DNA of 64,000 nucleotides from Oikopleura dioica. Lineage: Eukaryota > Chordata > Appendicularia > Copelata > Oikopleuridae. Numbering within the stretch: the first letter of the stretch is position 1; every line of letters begins with the position of its first letter. Location: positions 11,850,501 through 11,914,500 of the forward strand of contig OU015568.1 of the NCBI GenBank assembly GCA_907165135.1. Reading direction: 5' to 3'. The notes under the pieces are model-generated. The model saw nothing but the letters and a program-made list of their open reading frames with translations, searched no databases and had not been told where the DNA came from. The position numbers and the translations under genes are program-made. Below, piece after piece: positions 25,601 to 35,651 of this stretch.

Positions 25601-28600
25601 AGTAGAATATTTGAATGCATCTAATAGAAAACAGCAAAGAATGATTCCAGTGGCATGTCGACCTTGCCGCAAAGTCAATGTTCAACATGCAGATGCAATA
25701 ACCACCGCAGCGGTGCCGGATGCAGCATAAAAATAGATACTGCAGATATTTTTTGAGGTTCAATCTACAGAAGAATTCCTTGAGAGAAAACCTCGTACTC
25801 ACATTATTTCTTGCGGTAGGAATCGTTTGAAAGAGGGATTGCGAGATTTTAAGTTATTTTCAGATTTACCTCAGAACGACTGGTTATGGAATTTCAGTCT
25901 CTTACACAATTCTGACCTTCTGAAAAGAAGCCAGCTTTTCATTGCATTTTTTGAGCAGATTTTGCTTACTTATAAAATAAGCTTTCGAAGTCCACCCAAA
26001 TGTTTGGGTCATAATTTTACCCGTCTCGAAATGTCTCGCCTTCTAAATTTAAAAAACCAGTGGTGCCAAAGAGGAGATCTTTGAAAGCTAGATTTTTATA
26101 AAATCTAAAATCGAATCAGCTAAATTTTGTCAAAAATTCGATCTAATATTGGCTCGGCTTTTGAGATGGGGAGGGGCATTATCGTGGTCGAGTTTAGATC
26201 ACCTTTTCGGAGCTCTAAGCTTAAGGGTCTCCCCTTCAAATTCAGCAAATATCAGATAGAAGGCTCATCCCACGTTAAATGAATTTCGCGACAATACAAC
26301 ACTCGCTTTAGAAAAAAATAATATTACACTTTGATTTTTAGAAAGAGTCGCATTTCTCGCTATGATTAATAATAAAGAGGGCATAGAGAAAAGCATCGGA
26401 TGTTGGATTTTGACGACGATGCTAATATTTTTGGACAATGTAAACTATTCTGTGACAGGGGCGGAATTTCGAAGATTCGTCCCACCTTATCATTACGCAA
26501 CTAAGCCACCTCATCGAGAATGTACAGTTTTCTGAGTCAAAAATAGCTACTAACTTAATCACAAAGCATCAGGAACTCACTTGGTCAGAATCTTTGCAAT
26601 GTCATGGTAGTTCTCCTTCTCAAGCTCGTCTGCTTTTTCCTCCATCGAGTTAATCCGCTGTTGGTAGGCGGCAAAGTCCATTTCGATAGCCTCGTGTTTT
26701 TTCTGAGCAGCTTCTACCGCGTCCAAATTGTTTCCAAAATTGTCTTATCGAGCTTTACTTTTTACGGATATTACTGTTGCTAGGAACGTGACGAGGGTAA
26801 TCTTTAATAAAGATAGTGTTCATAGCGATACTGATAGGCGGTTATCAGAATTAAGGGGGTTACCGCAAGCTGCATGATCGCAAGATCAATCCACTGTTTT
26901 CAGGAAATTTTCGCAAGGTAAGATGCAAAGCTCTTTTCCTTTCTCCAGTAGACCTCTGACATCCTTGAGCCACTCCTCGCGCATCTGAGCTTTGGTGAAG
27001 AAATTCTCGGCCAGCTGCTCTAGCCGCTCCTGTCTTTTAAGTTCCTCGTGGATGGCGAGCTCACGTGCATGCTCGGCGAGTTCTAACTCGTCCCATCGCT
27101 TCTGCACATCTGCAATGAGTTTGCCCTCAGCTGGGGTCCAGGGAACGCGGTTATCGGCGCGCATTTGGGATTGAATGTCGAAAAGCAGCACTTCTATCGC
27201 CCCCTTTTCGTCGAATTTCGGAGGTTTCTCCTGAAGAAAAAAAAATGGAATTTCAAAATCAGAGATAAAATCTTGTACCTGGAGTCGGTAAGCGTTGAAC
27301 TCAGCCAAGTCTTTCTTGACTCCATCGATTGAATTTGCAAAGGTTCGATCATTGAGCTCTTCAATCTTCTCCTCGATCCATTTAAGCAAGTTAGTAACCA
27401 GCTCATCGTAGTTGTTGATCTTTGCTTCGGCAGCGAGAGCGGCATCAAGAATCGTCCCGATTCTGTTAGACTCGATTTCTTTCTGCGCGTGCTCGTTAAA
27501 ATAGTGATAGTATGAGACAACGTAAGTGATGATGGACTTTTCGTCAGGATTCTCGACTGCGACGTCTTCCGGCTCTAGGAGACGGGTAATTCCTGGCAAG
27601 AGTTGTTTTCAGGTCGGCTAGAGCGGAACCTAAGGGGCACTTGGGCAAAGTGACTGCTCGGAAAACAGAAACAAGAGAAAGCAAATAACGAGGGTATTTG
27701 GATGACAGACTCTGTCCGGTGAAATCGCAAGAACAACTTGTTCTTCGTAATGTTTTTGAAGACACAGCTTTTTGAAAAAAACATCTAACGCTATTCTATC
27801 GATAAATATTCAACTCCATTCCTAAATATTCCGCTTGTTTGAACGCATTCTCCAAGTTTGCAGTGTTGCTTGCCACGGAGCCATCAGTTGGTAGACTGTT
27901 GAAATCGATCAAGTCCGGTCTATGTCTGTGAATAATTGCATTGAGAGCAAGGCCATCTTTCCACGACTTCGTGAAATTCTTGACTTGCACATTCGGATAG
28001 CCCTTTGTCTTCATTTGAGACCAGAGTAGCAAGGCATCCTTGGCGCTCCTCCTCTCTTTGGAATCCTCGGTATCGATGACAATGTCTTGGATCTAAAAGA
28101 ATTTTCAAAAAAGGGAATTTCCACGTTCAAACAGCGGAATTCAGATTTTAACTAAGCCGAGTCAGTACTTGGACTCTAAACGGACAGGGAGGATTAAGGG
28201 AGCCACCGCCGAGGAAGGCCCTTTCTAGGTAAGGAAAAGGAACTGAGTGAAACTTGTAGAACATACTACTGAGACACGTTCTTGGGCGATGTTAGAAGAT
28301 TGCTATCTGTGATTGTAAAAATGATCTGACTAACAGACAGGAATCATTTAACAACGGTAGTCAGTTAATTCGAAAATTCTCCAGAACTAACCAAGATTAG
28401 CGCAGTTCTTAGGCGAAAGATACTAGCGACTAGATACTGATCGCTGTGAAATATACGTTTTGACAAGTACCAAAAAGAATCTCTAATTCAGTTTCCGCAA
28501 GGAATCGACCCCTTTCAAAATTCACGACCAGCTCAAATTAGACAACTGTGCATTTGGGGCGTCTCTGAGTGCAAGGATTTTCGGATGAAAAGCACTCTAC

Positions 28601-31600
28601 GAGAGTGAAACGGATGCGAAAACTCGGTTGACATGGTGAAGAAGGGGTTTTTGAATGAGAAGATTGTGAAATCAAAAGAATCTTCCAATAAATTTTATCA
28701 ATTTTTTTATTTGGTAATAAATATTTTCAAAATAAGTTTTTTTCTTCAGTATGTTTTGAAATTCATGATATTCGCTTATCATTTATGTCCCCAAAAGTTT
28801 GATGCAATCTCAAACTTGAACTTTTGAAATGTGAGTTTAGTATGCCCTGCGCTGTGAATTCCTATTTAGCCGCAACTTGTCCAGCGAAAGTGGCGAAAAT
28901 GTCGCTTTCCAACGTGCCGAGCCGCTCTCGTCCTACCCACTTCAATACTCCAAGAAGGAAACATGTGGATTTTTACGCATAATTGAAAAATTAGAAAAGA
29001 ACCAACTTCGCACTTTCATTAGAAGCGAGCTACTGTCTTAGTGAAACCCAATTTGCGGGTACGAGTTTCTCTTTGGATATTTTTGTAAGCTCAGAAGGCA
29101 TTAATCTGCTCCAGCGTGGATGGTTCCTGCCAAAAAGCCTCTTTTGGGCAGAGACAGCCCTTTTCGCGGCCAAGGGAGTAAGCATAAGTAAATAGTCTTT
29201 TGAAAATAGTAATTTTATGGAGAGGTTTTCGGTATTGAACAAAGTCAATCACAGCCTGTCCAGTTTTTCTGATATGAACTTTCTTCATAAAAAATCATGA
29301 ATCGATTCATTTATGGTATATTTTGGTAATGACGTAAATTTAACCCAGTGGGTTCTAAAAAGAAGACTCCTTAAAAAACCGCCAAGGAATGCGATGATAT
29401 TACTCAAAAGTTTGTTTACGTGACACAATGTAATTGAGGATGATCTCCTTTCCTAAACAGCGCAACTTGAGTGTGCGCAATTTTTTTTCAGGAAAATTGT
29501 GTTTTAGAGACGTTGTCAAAATAGACTCTTCCTTTTTGACTGTTCGAGAGCAAGAACTTTTTCTCATAATGCTGGTATGCATCCAAGGAAATTCGAAATT
29601 CAAAAATGGTGGAACGAGTTGTGTTTTTCTTCCGCCTTGGTAAATGAAATTCAAGCGCAACAGGGTGCCTTATCACAACCTGCAATTGAAGTTCTAAGCT
29701 AAATTTGACACGACTCTCACGAGTAATTAAATTTAACAGTTACCCACTATTATGACGTCCTCCCGTCTGAGTCAGCTCAAATACTGGAGTTCTCACCTGG
29801 AAACGAAGAATGATGGTCCAAATGAGTCCCAAAATGATCCTATGATTTCCGTCCACAATATCGTGATTTCCAATATTCTCCATGGGCACTTGTTTCTCCC
29901 TCAGAAAGTCAATAGCTCTTTGAACGTTCTCCATCGCGTGAATTCGCATGCGCCCTCTTGTGTTTGGAATTTTGAGATGCTCGCCAGAAAGCACGTGGAG
30001 AAGCCGGATCAGATTCTTTCCGTCGTACAGGTCTCTGTAAAGATTGTCGATCTTGACGCCTTGGGGATGGCGAGAAAGCTGCGAGTTGACCCATTTCGTG
30101 AAGGTTCGACCTTGGACGGCTTCCCGTTCGTCTGAAAAGATGTTAAACGATATCAGGCAAAGAAACATATGGAACTCCACATGACGTCGGACTTCCGACG
30201 AAGGAACTGAAGAATTGTTATGCACTGTAACATTTAAATTAAGTGAGAACATGAACGTGATGGATGGAATGCTGATACCTCGAAGATATTTTACGCGACC
30301 GCTGACGCGCGATTTTTTATCTGAACTTATTGTAATCCCCCTTTTCAATGGCGTCCACTTCCCGGGAAAATTCTAACTTGAACATAAGTTCCAAAAATCT
30401 TGTAAAACCAAGCGCTTTAAAACTCGAAAATGAAAGCCCATTTTTGAGCTCTCCTTTTTCCTGGAATACCAAAAGATAGGATTACTGTACCTCTCAATTT
30501 ATTGACTTGAGCATTTATCCCCTCTCCCGAGTCGTCATTTTCGTACAGAGCCGATGCCCGTTTGCCACGCCAGGCCATATTAGGGCTCGTTAAACTTCTA
30601 TTTGAACCCGTCTAATACTTTCGGATTCACGTAACGTAAATAAAAAATATACAATCGGGCGGTAACTCTCTCGGTAAGGCTCGCTAATTGTCCACACTCG
30701 GTCGGTTGCGCTGCTAAATCGTCCTCCCGCGCCGGTGATTATCTCGCCCGGGCATCATTGGTCAGCTTCTCTCTCGGTTGAGAAGAAAAATGACAGCAGG
30801 GAACGAGCAAGGTTGAGCTGGCCTCATGAGATTTGACCCCAAATATAATAAAAAGTATCCAATTATACAAATTTGCACCTGTCTCGAGAGAGAAGAGATC
30901 CCATCAACTTGATTACCGAAAACACTGACTGAGCCAAACAAAGCCTAACAGTCAGAAAACAGAGAGAATCCTCAAAGAAGAGAGGGAAAAAATATAACTT
31001 CTTTCAAGTTCAAAAACTTCCGCAAAAAAAGGCGCTGACCTAGAAAGAAAGAAACTTTAATTCTGAGTTTGCGAAATTCTTGTTGATGATGTGGCTGTGC
31101 TGTTGCGTCGAGGAGTCGGACAAAGATCGCGTTTATTGCATTTACTCCTCGAGTAACGAGCACTTTGCTTCTTGTAACGCGTTTTTATGAATCCTGAATG
31201 CAGCATTCACATTCGGGAAGGATCTGCTCCGGCCAGTGCTTCCCCATTTGGATCAATCAGGCAAACAGATACGGATTTTGAACTTGCTATCGAGCTCATA
31301 TTTACATTATAAATGCCATGAGGATATTCTAGGGCTCGTAAAGCCCTCAAGACTTTTAAATATTCTAATTTCCGCAAGCGAAGAAAAATTGTATCAATCA
31401 TCATTCGAATTGAAAACAATTTTGCCGGAATAAATGCAGAAGTTCATGAGCCACCAATCGATCTACTATTTGCCCGGTGTCAGAATTATTAATATTTGTT
31501 TTACGATCTGGAAAGTTCATGCATTATTAGACAGGTATTTAACTTTCCTAGTTTTAAAAGTCAAGGTTCGTGACTAGAATCTTCTGTTGAGGTCTATAAA

Positions 31601-34600
31601 TACAACTTTTTCAAAACAACATTCATTCTAACAGCATCGCAAATTCTTGCTGTCCAAAAATTATACCTCGTTTTCCGAAGACATGTTTTTCAAACACATC
31701 GCTCAACTGGCTACTTCCTCTTCCCAACGTCATCTCAAAATAATCATCATAAAATAATAAAGTCCTTATTTCTCATAATTTAAAACTCGATCATTTCAAT
31801 ATTCGCTCCTTGATATTGATTATAAAATAGACCAAGACCTGCAACATCGATCAGTCACAATACAGGCTCACACTACAACCTTCTCTCCTTTGAATGATAT
31901 TCATTCCCGCCGAATCCAATTTTGACAGTAATTAACGAGCCCAACTGTGTCTGCCTGAGAGCGGCGGCGCAACTGGACATTGGACGTTGTTGTCAACGAA
32001 GATTTTCTTCGGAGATGATTCAAAAATGAATTCAAAAAAATCTAAATCTGTGGAAAAAAAATAATGAACCATCCCTCATCGTGACGCCATTGGTCGAAGA
32101 AGTCGTCGACGAGGTCGTAACCGTCGTCATCGAAGCCTTCCTCGTCCCCTGATAAGATTGACCATTCATAATTTTCTTCTATTTTTATCTCTTATTTTGA
32201 GAATCAAGCCTCCATGAAAGTTTCAACTCTAATCAAAATCTCTCTCTGGGCAATAAAATCAAAGAATAAAGTTTCGATCTCTGCCGGCGAGGGGAGAGTC
32301 AGAAGATACAGAATTCTGAAATTTACTCTGTTTTACGTGAGGCTCTTTTGAGAGGCCGATTTTGTCGGCTCTGCGTAGAGCAAATAATTCCCGACGAACA
32401 ATTGAAAATGAAAAATTTCAACTTTCAAAGTCCTTAGATCGAGTTTCTTGAAAGATATTTAAGAGAAGAACTAAAGGACAACTGGGGGAGCAAACATCCG
32501 AGGCGAGATCCGGGCAAGAATAGGGAGAGATACCGAGAGTGACGAATGTTTGAACAGATCTTCACTTGATGGAAACATCCTTTGAACTTATTTTCGGGAG
32601 AATGTGGAGATGCAAATTTGAAGAGCGTAAAAATGCTAAGTGTGAAAAATATTGTTTCCGTCGAAAAAATAATGATCTGGCCCACTGACATGAAAACTCA
32701 GATAAATAACATTTCTTTAAAATGTGAAACGATGGCAGAAATGATCCGGAGTTGCCACAAATTTGGTACTTTGGGATTTCTTATCTTTTTTTGATAATGG
32801 CATTACGACTCTTTCCAAACAAAAGATAACTTGAATCTGCCTTGACATCAGAAATAAACTTTAGTTTTCCCCTCTTTCGTATAGTAAACAGCTTCGCGGA
32901 AAAATAATTGCAAGGGTAATCGAAGCGCTGAAAAGGGCGTGAAAGGATTTATCGGAAGATTTGCATGTAAACATTTGTGATTGAATTTTTTCACGCATCC
33001 TCCCTCGATTAGCCCGTCAAACCGGGCCACCCCCAGCTTCAGAATGTGATAATCGAGTGTTGCAATAAACGGGAGTGAAGAAAGACGGATGCAATAAAGA
33101 TTTTGTTACGAAATCGTGATTTGTAATAGTAAAATTCATTTGACATTTTTGAAGGTTATTTAATGCACCGCAAGCCTCTTGGGCGACCGCGCACCGGTCA
33201 ATTTCAAATTCCGCGCAATTGTCGATTCAAAAGCGATTCAAAGTCCCGTGTTTAAATTGATACGATTAGTTGTCTGAGTGGATCGGGGTTAGAAAGAAAC
33301 CACCTTGTGGTCCATTTTACACCCGACCGCGTCTAAAATCCCGCTAACTGTATCTTATGCCATTCACTTCATTCAGTACCTGGTTTTATACAGGAGGAGT
33401 CATGAACTTATGATGAAAATAAGTCACCTAATTTCGAGCAAGAAAAATATCTTCTAAACTGAGATTATTTATTTGAAATTAATAATGAAAAATGATGATG
33501 ATTTTTCCATCTCCGATATAAATGAAAATTACGCTAGAGCAAATAACCAGGCGTGAAACCGTAGTCATTTAGAAGAAATCTGCAAAAACAATAATCGTGC
33601 TAATTGCGCGTCAGCCAACTTTATTATCGTCCGGAACAAGTGAGTCCTGACGGAGACACGAGTCTTTCACTTTGGGTTTTCTTTGGAAATCGAGCAAACT
33701 CGCGCTGTCCGCCAAGTGTAACAACAGTTGTGGACGTTTATTCGTTTTTGGTGCAAAAAATGGATGACCCCGGATAAGAGACCGGGGCGACTTTCACGTG
33801 CCAAAATATTGAGACTGGAAGGGGCGAAGGAAGGGATCAACTAACGCTGATCAATTTGAAACTATTTAAACTCGGCTCAACTGATGCTAATCATGAATCA
33901 CAATTGGTGATCAGGAAGATTTCTTATGAAGAGAAACTTGACCTTGAATCTTCCTTTTCTCCAAAGAAAATTTGGTGCCAGCTCATTTTTGACCGTCATG
34001 GGAAACTAACTCTTCATGCTACATTTAGACAAAAAGAGAGTCGCAATGGAAAAAAGTTTAAACAAATGATTCCATCATCACGTTTTACTCGCCAGATCTG
34101 TATACAATCGCATGTATCAAAGCTTGTTCTACAAGAAGTACGAGTACTCTTTTTCTTCTCAGCTCGGTTTTTGGGTAAACTGATCCAAAAAAATCTTACG
34201 TGAGAGCAAGTTAAAATTAGCGTTCTCAAAGTTCGTTCTAAGGTTCAGTCTGGGTCCTTTTAATTACTTCCTCATGTGTGCATTTTGACTTGGTCAGTTG
34301 CGCTTCAAGATAGTTTGTAATTACGGTCAAAAATCGGACGAGAAACTTGACCATTATTGCAAAGCAAAAGATTTTCATGACCGCTATTTTTGTCTAAAAC
34401 GCCAGGTCAAACATTTTTATGGTGACCATGAAAGAGGGATTACAATCATTCTTCAAGAACAATTGATGATGATTTTGATTTTGGAGGTCCAAAATGATTG
34501 GGAAAATCTCGCGAATTGACTGTACCTTGTAGTTGTTTTATGCGCTCAACTTCAAAGTGGGAGGCTTCTCCTTCTGTATCTTGGGTTCTTTCCCATCTCG

Positions 34601-34867
34601 AGTCCTGAATACATACAGTTATGCTAATGAGAAAGCTTGACAAAAAGCTAATGATAACCGATTCTAATAATTATGGGAAAGGATTTACGAAAATCGGAAG
34701 TGAGCCAATCAGTATCGCTAATCCTTTCTTTCGTTTATTGATAAAAATCTGAGAACAAAGTCTGAGAAAGAGTGGTGCCCAGTCCTGCCTACCTTGAAAT
34801 CTGGAAATACGTATTCCCGCTCTGCGGTAGAAATAATCGAATCGTTGAGTTCTGCTGTCGTGTCCAT
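4632..34867 (-). CDS. SPTBN: Beta-spectrin (non-erythroid type), 34-exon gene
   Basis: Actin-binding, tetramer-forming cytoskeletal protein of the membrane skeleton. Exons, 5' to 3' (high to low coordinate): 34793-34867, 34526-34604, 29797-30131 (CH1), 27822-28092 (CH2), 27279-27592, 26939-27230, 26581-26743, 24448-24626, [unresolved piece], 23536-23617, 22750-22952, 21526-22429, 20741-21019, 18886-18941, 18667-18757, 17979-18519, 17652-17739, 17233-17400, 16331-16478, 15847-16017, 15264-15329, 15113-15214, 14713-14819, 14595-14667, 13977-14257, 12866-13002, 12466-12704, 10319-10563, 6998-7063, 6443-6582, 5967-6075, 5311-5632, 5085-5263, 4882-4988, 4632-4816. About 2,270 residues, slightly shorter than vertebrate beta-II. 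Landmarks: [14 protein letters not shown] at the CH1 start, [32 protein letters not shown] after CH2, about 17 repeats, a charged Glu/Lys linker, then a PH domain. Phase is continuous except at 23618-24447, where a short exon of length 1 modulo 3 seems missing. Seven introns need GA-AG boundaries. Confidence 0.9.
8798..9858 (+). CDS. Secreted PLA2-like protein with Cys-Cys-Gly tail, catalytic residues lost (A)
   Basis: Exons: an open 5' exon ending at 9272 (its start, with the signal peptide, was not found; open from 8798), then 9369-9507, 9549-9671, 9741-9858. The introns are short (96, 41 and 69 bp) and phases join perfectly. The middle carries secretory-PLA2 landmarks: [10 protein letters not shown] resembles the calcium loop, and [14 protein letters not shown] resembles the conserved Cys-rich third helix. 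Where active enzymes have CCxxHDxCY, this has [11 protein letters not shown]: the catalytic His and Asp are replaced by Leu and Ser. The tail has three paired-Cys blocks ([24 protein letters not shown]), similar to galaxin-type repeats. It lies inside a beta-spectrin intron on the opposite strand. A poly(A) signal is at 10059. Secretory PLA2 domains are known among Oikopleura house proteins; such a role is an inference. Confidence 0.72.
10564..12465 (-). other. Beta-spectrin intron, 1.9 kb
   Basis: No nested gene recognised. It holds A+T-rich filler and an inverted-repeat block at 11521-11687. Confidence 0.6.
11521..11687. repeat. Short inverted-repeat element with ACCCTGACTC ends
   Basis: GAGTCAGGGT at 11521 is the exact reverse complement of ACCCTGACTC at 11649. 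Between them are several CCGCTTCGCGG-type palindromes. The right part (11649-11687) has a close second copy at 37141-37179, sharing ACCCTGACTCAGG, TCTACACA and GAGCCCAG, so it is a dispersed repeat. Confidence 0.45.
13068..13140 (-). tRNA. tRNA-Arg (ACG)
   Basis: A 73-nt cloverleaf on the minus strand. The acceptor stem GGTCTTG pairs with CAAGATC, the A box TGGCGCAATGG and B box GGTTCGAGTCC are intact, and the anticodon loop CTACGGA gives ACG. There is no tRNA intron. It lies in a beta-spectrin intron (13003-13976), transcribed in the same direction. Confidence 0.95.
13192..13844. repeat. TTAA-flanked inverted-repeat element, 653 bp
   Basis: The element begins GGAGGTAGATATCAAGAA and ends with the reverse complement TTCTTGATATCTACCTCC. 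TTAA flanks it on both sides (13188-13191 and 13845-13848), as expected of a TTAA-targeting DNA transposon such as piggyBac or Kolobok relatives. The interior is A+T-rich and non-coding, so it would be non-autonomous. It sits in the same spectrin intron as tRNA-Arg. Confidence 0.7.
19245..19310 (-). other. Possible 66-nt cassette exon in beta-spectrin
   Basis: Bounded by CTCTCAG and GTAAGA, this is exactly 22 codons and phase 0 at both ends. The flanking spectrin exons (ending 20741, starting 18941) also join in phase 0. It encodes [20 protein letters not shown] plus two residues, with no counterpart in the spectrin repeat, which reads on correctly without it. It may be an alternative exon or a chance open frame. 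Confidence 0.25.
19355..19427 (+). tRNA. tRNA-Lys (CTT), left arm of palindrome
   Basis: Cloverleaf with acceptor GCCTGGT/ATTAGGC (two G-U pairs), D arm TAGCTCAGTCGGTAGAGC, anticodon stem TTGGA/TCCAA around loop CTCTTAA (anticodon CTT), and T arm GCGGGTTCGAGCCCCGC. The discriminator is T and a T-run follows at about 19430, suitable for Pol III termination. It lies antisense to beta-spectrin in an intron. Confidence 0.95.
19479..19551 (-). tRNA. tRNA-Lys (CTT), right arm of palindrome
   Basis: Identical to the copy at 19355 but on the minus strand, so the two genes point toward each other across a 19-bp spacer and share mirrored trailers. Head-on Pol III transcription is expected. Confidence 0.95.
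22480..22552 (-). tRNA. tRNA-Lys (CTT), third identical copy
   Basis: Same 72-nt body as the palindromic pair, in the next spectrin intron upstream (22430-22749), same strand as spectrin. Only the flanks differ, which supports homogenisation or recent duplication. Confidence 0.95.
24627..26580 (-). other. Beta-spectrin intron, 2.0 kb
   Basis: No gene or clear element recognised. A 15-bp string TTAAGGGTCTCCCCT at about 26222 also occurs at 13845, beside the TTAA element there, and may mark the end of another mobile element. Confidence 0.5.
28093..29796 (-). other. Beta-spectrin intron between the CH1 and CH2 exons, 1.7 kb
   Basis: Open frames on both strands are short and unconvincing. No RNA gene or inverted repeat stands out. 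Confidence 0.5.
30132..34525 (-). other. Long 5' intron of beta-spectrin, 4.4 kb
   Basis: Apart from the candidate alternative exon at 32070-32169, nothing is supported. Its size, against typical 40-60 bp introns elsewhere in the window, suggests regulatory content, but I identify no specific site. Confidence 0.5.
32070..32169 (-). other. Candidate alternative first exon of beta-spectrin
   Basis: An ATG-started exon (32169 downwards) encodes a Ser/Thr-rich stretch ending in VTMRD. It ends at GATG|GTTCATT in phase 1, the phase needed to join the CH1 exon at 30131, giving MRD-DEREAVQ. Vertebrate SPTBN1 also has alternative N-termini spliced just before DEREAVQ. Seen: start, phase and donor. 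Inferred: use as a second promoter. The N-terminal pair at 34.5-34.9 kb matches the family better. Confidence 0.4.
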
Positions 34868-34951
34868 CTCTAAATGACAACTAAGTTGTTTTCAAGTTGA
34901 AAAAAACTAAATTCGAATTTCGTTGAAAAATGCTCCGATTCTTTCGATTAA

Positions 34952-35060
34952 GGGGGGTCGTCAATATCGGGCTTACTGAAAAACAAAAAAAGCGGTGAAA
35001 CCCGATTGGATGAGAAAAATTCAAAATTACTCTGAAAATCCATATTGACGACCCCCCCTC
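34952..35060. repeat. 109-bp TTAA-flanked MITE in the spectrin upstream region
   Basis: GGGGGGTCGTCAATAT at the left is mirrored by ATATTGACGACCCCCC at the right. TTAA flanks it at 34948-34951 and 35061-35064. It lies between the spectrin start (34867) and a divergent candidate gene (35239). Confidence 0.65.
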
Positions 35061-35238
35061 TTAAGATCCAGATGGCAAATAAGAAAGTGAGCTTTTGACC
35101 CGTTGGAATTCAAAATAATTTTTACCATAATTTATGGCCCATAAATAGAACTTTTTCTTCCGGAATCACACTAAATCTCCTCTAAGTTGAATTTTGAAAA
35201 AAAAGCTCAATCACAGTCAAAATTAATAAAAAAAAAAG

Positions 35239-35651
35239 ATGACTCCTCCGGCGAGTGTCGCCTTTCAATGCTTCCTCCAGTCGGCTTTGTTCGCTAAAAA
35301 GCCAAAAACTCAAGTTGAAGGTCAAGTAAACTGTAATACCACGCTTCTTGAAATCACAGTAATCTGCTTTTTCTTTCTTTTTCAGTAATTAAGAAGGGTG
35401 AGATCAAAGGCGCGAAATACAAAGCTCTTCAGATTGTCTTCTGCTTTGGGTAAGAACATAATGATCGAAAACGTATCGCGTGCCGAGATTAGGCGCCGCT
35501 GACTTGTTCACCGATAGCACCCTTAATTCGGATTCTAACGGTAAAATAAGCGGATCAGATATTTAACCTTCCGTCGGAAGATATTTTGAACTTACTGACA
35601 AACTGCCAATTCGGACCTTTTTCCCGTGTTCAAAATTTATCAAAACCTTAA
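35239..35651 (+). CDS. Small predicted protein, unrecognised, divergent from spectrin
   Basis: Four short exons join in phase: 35239-35320, 35386-35449, 35488-35540, 35581-35651, giving 89 residues. The first three exons end in GT-type donors and all acceptors are AG. Segments include FLQSALFAKKPKTQVE, IKKGEIKGAKYKALQIVFCF and GAADLFTDSTLNSDSN. I recognise no family. Continuous phase over four exons argues for coding, but short exons can be assembled by chance, so confidence is modest. Confidence 0.35.

Noticed and set aside
29740..30135. Plus-strand 127-codon frame at the CH1 exon
   Set aside because: Antisense shadow of the conserved actin-binding exon.
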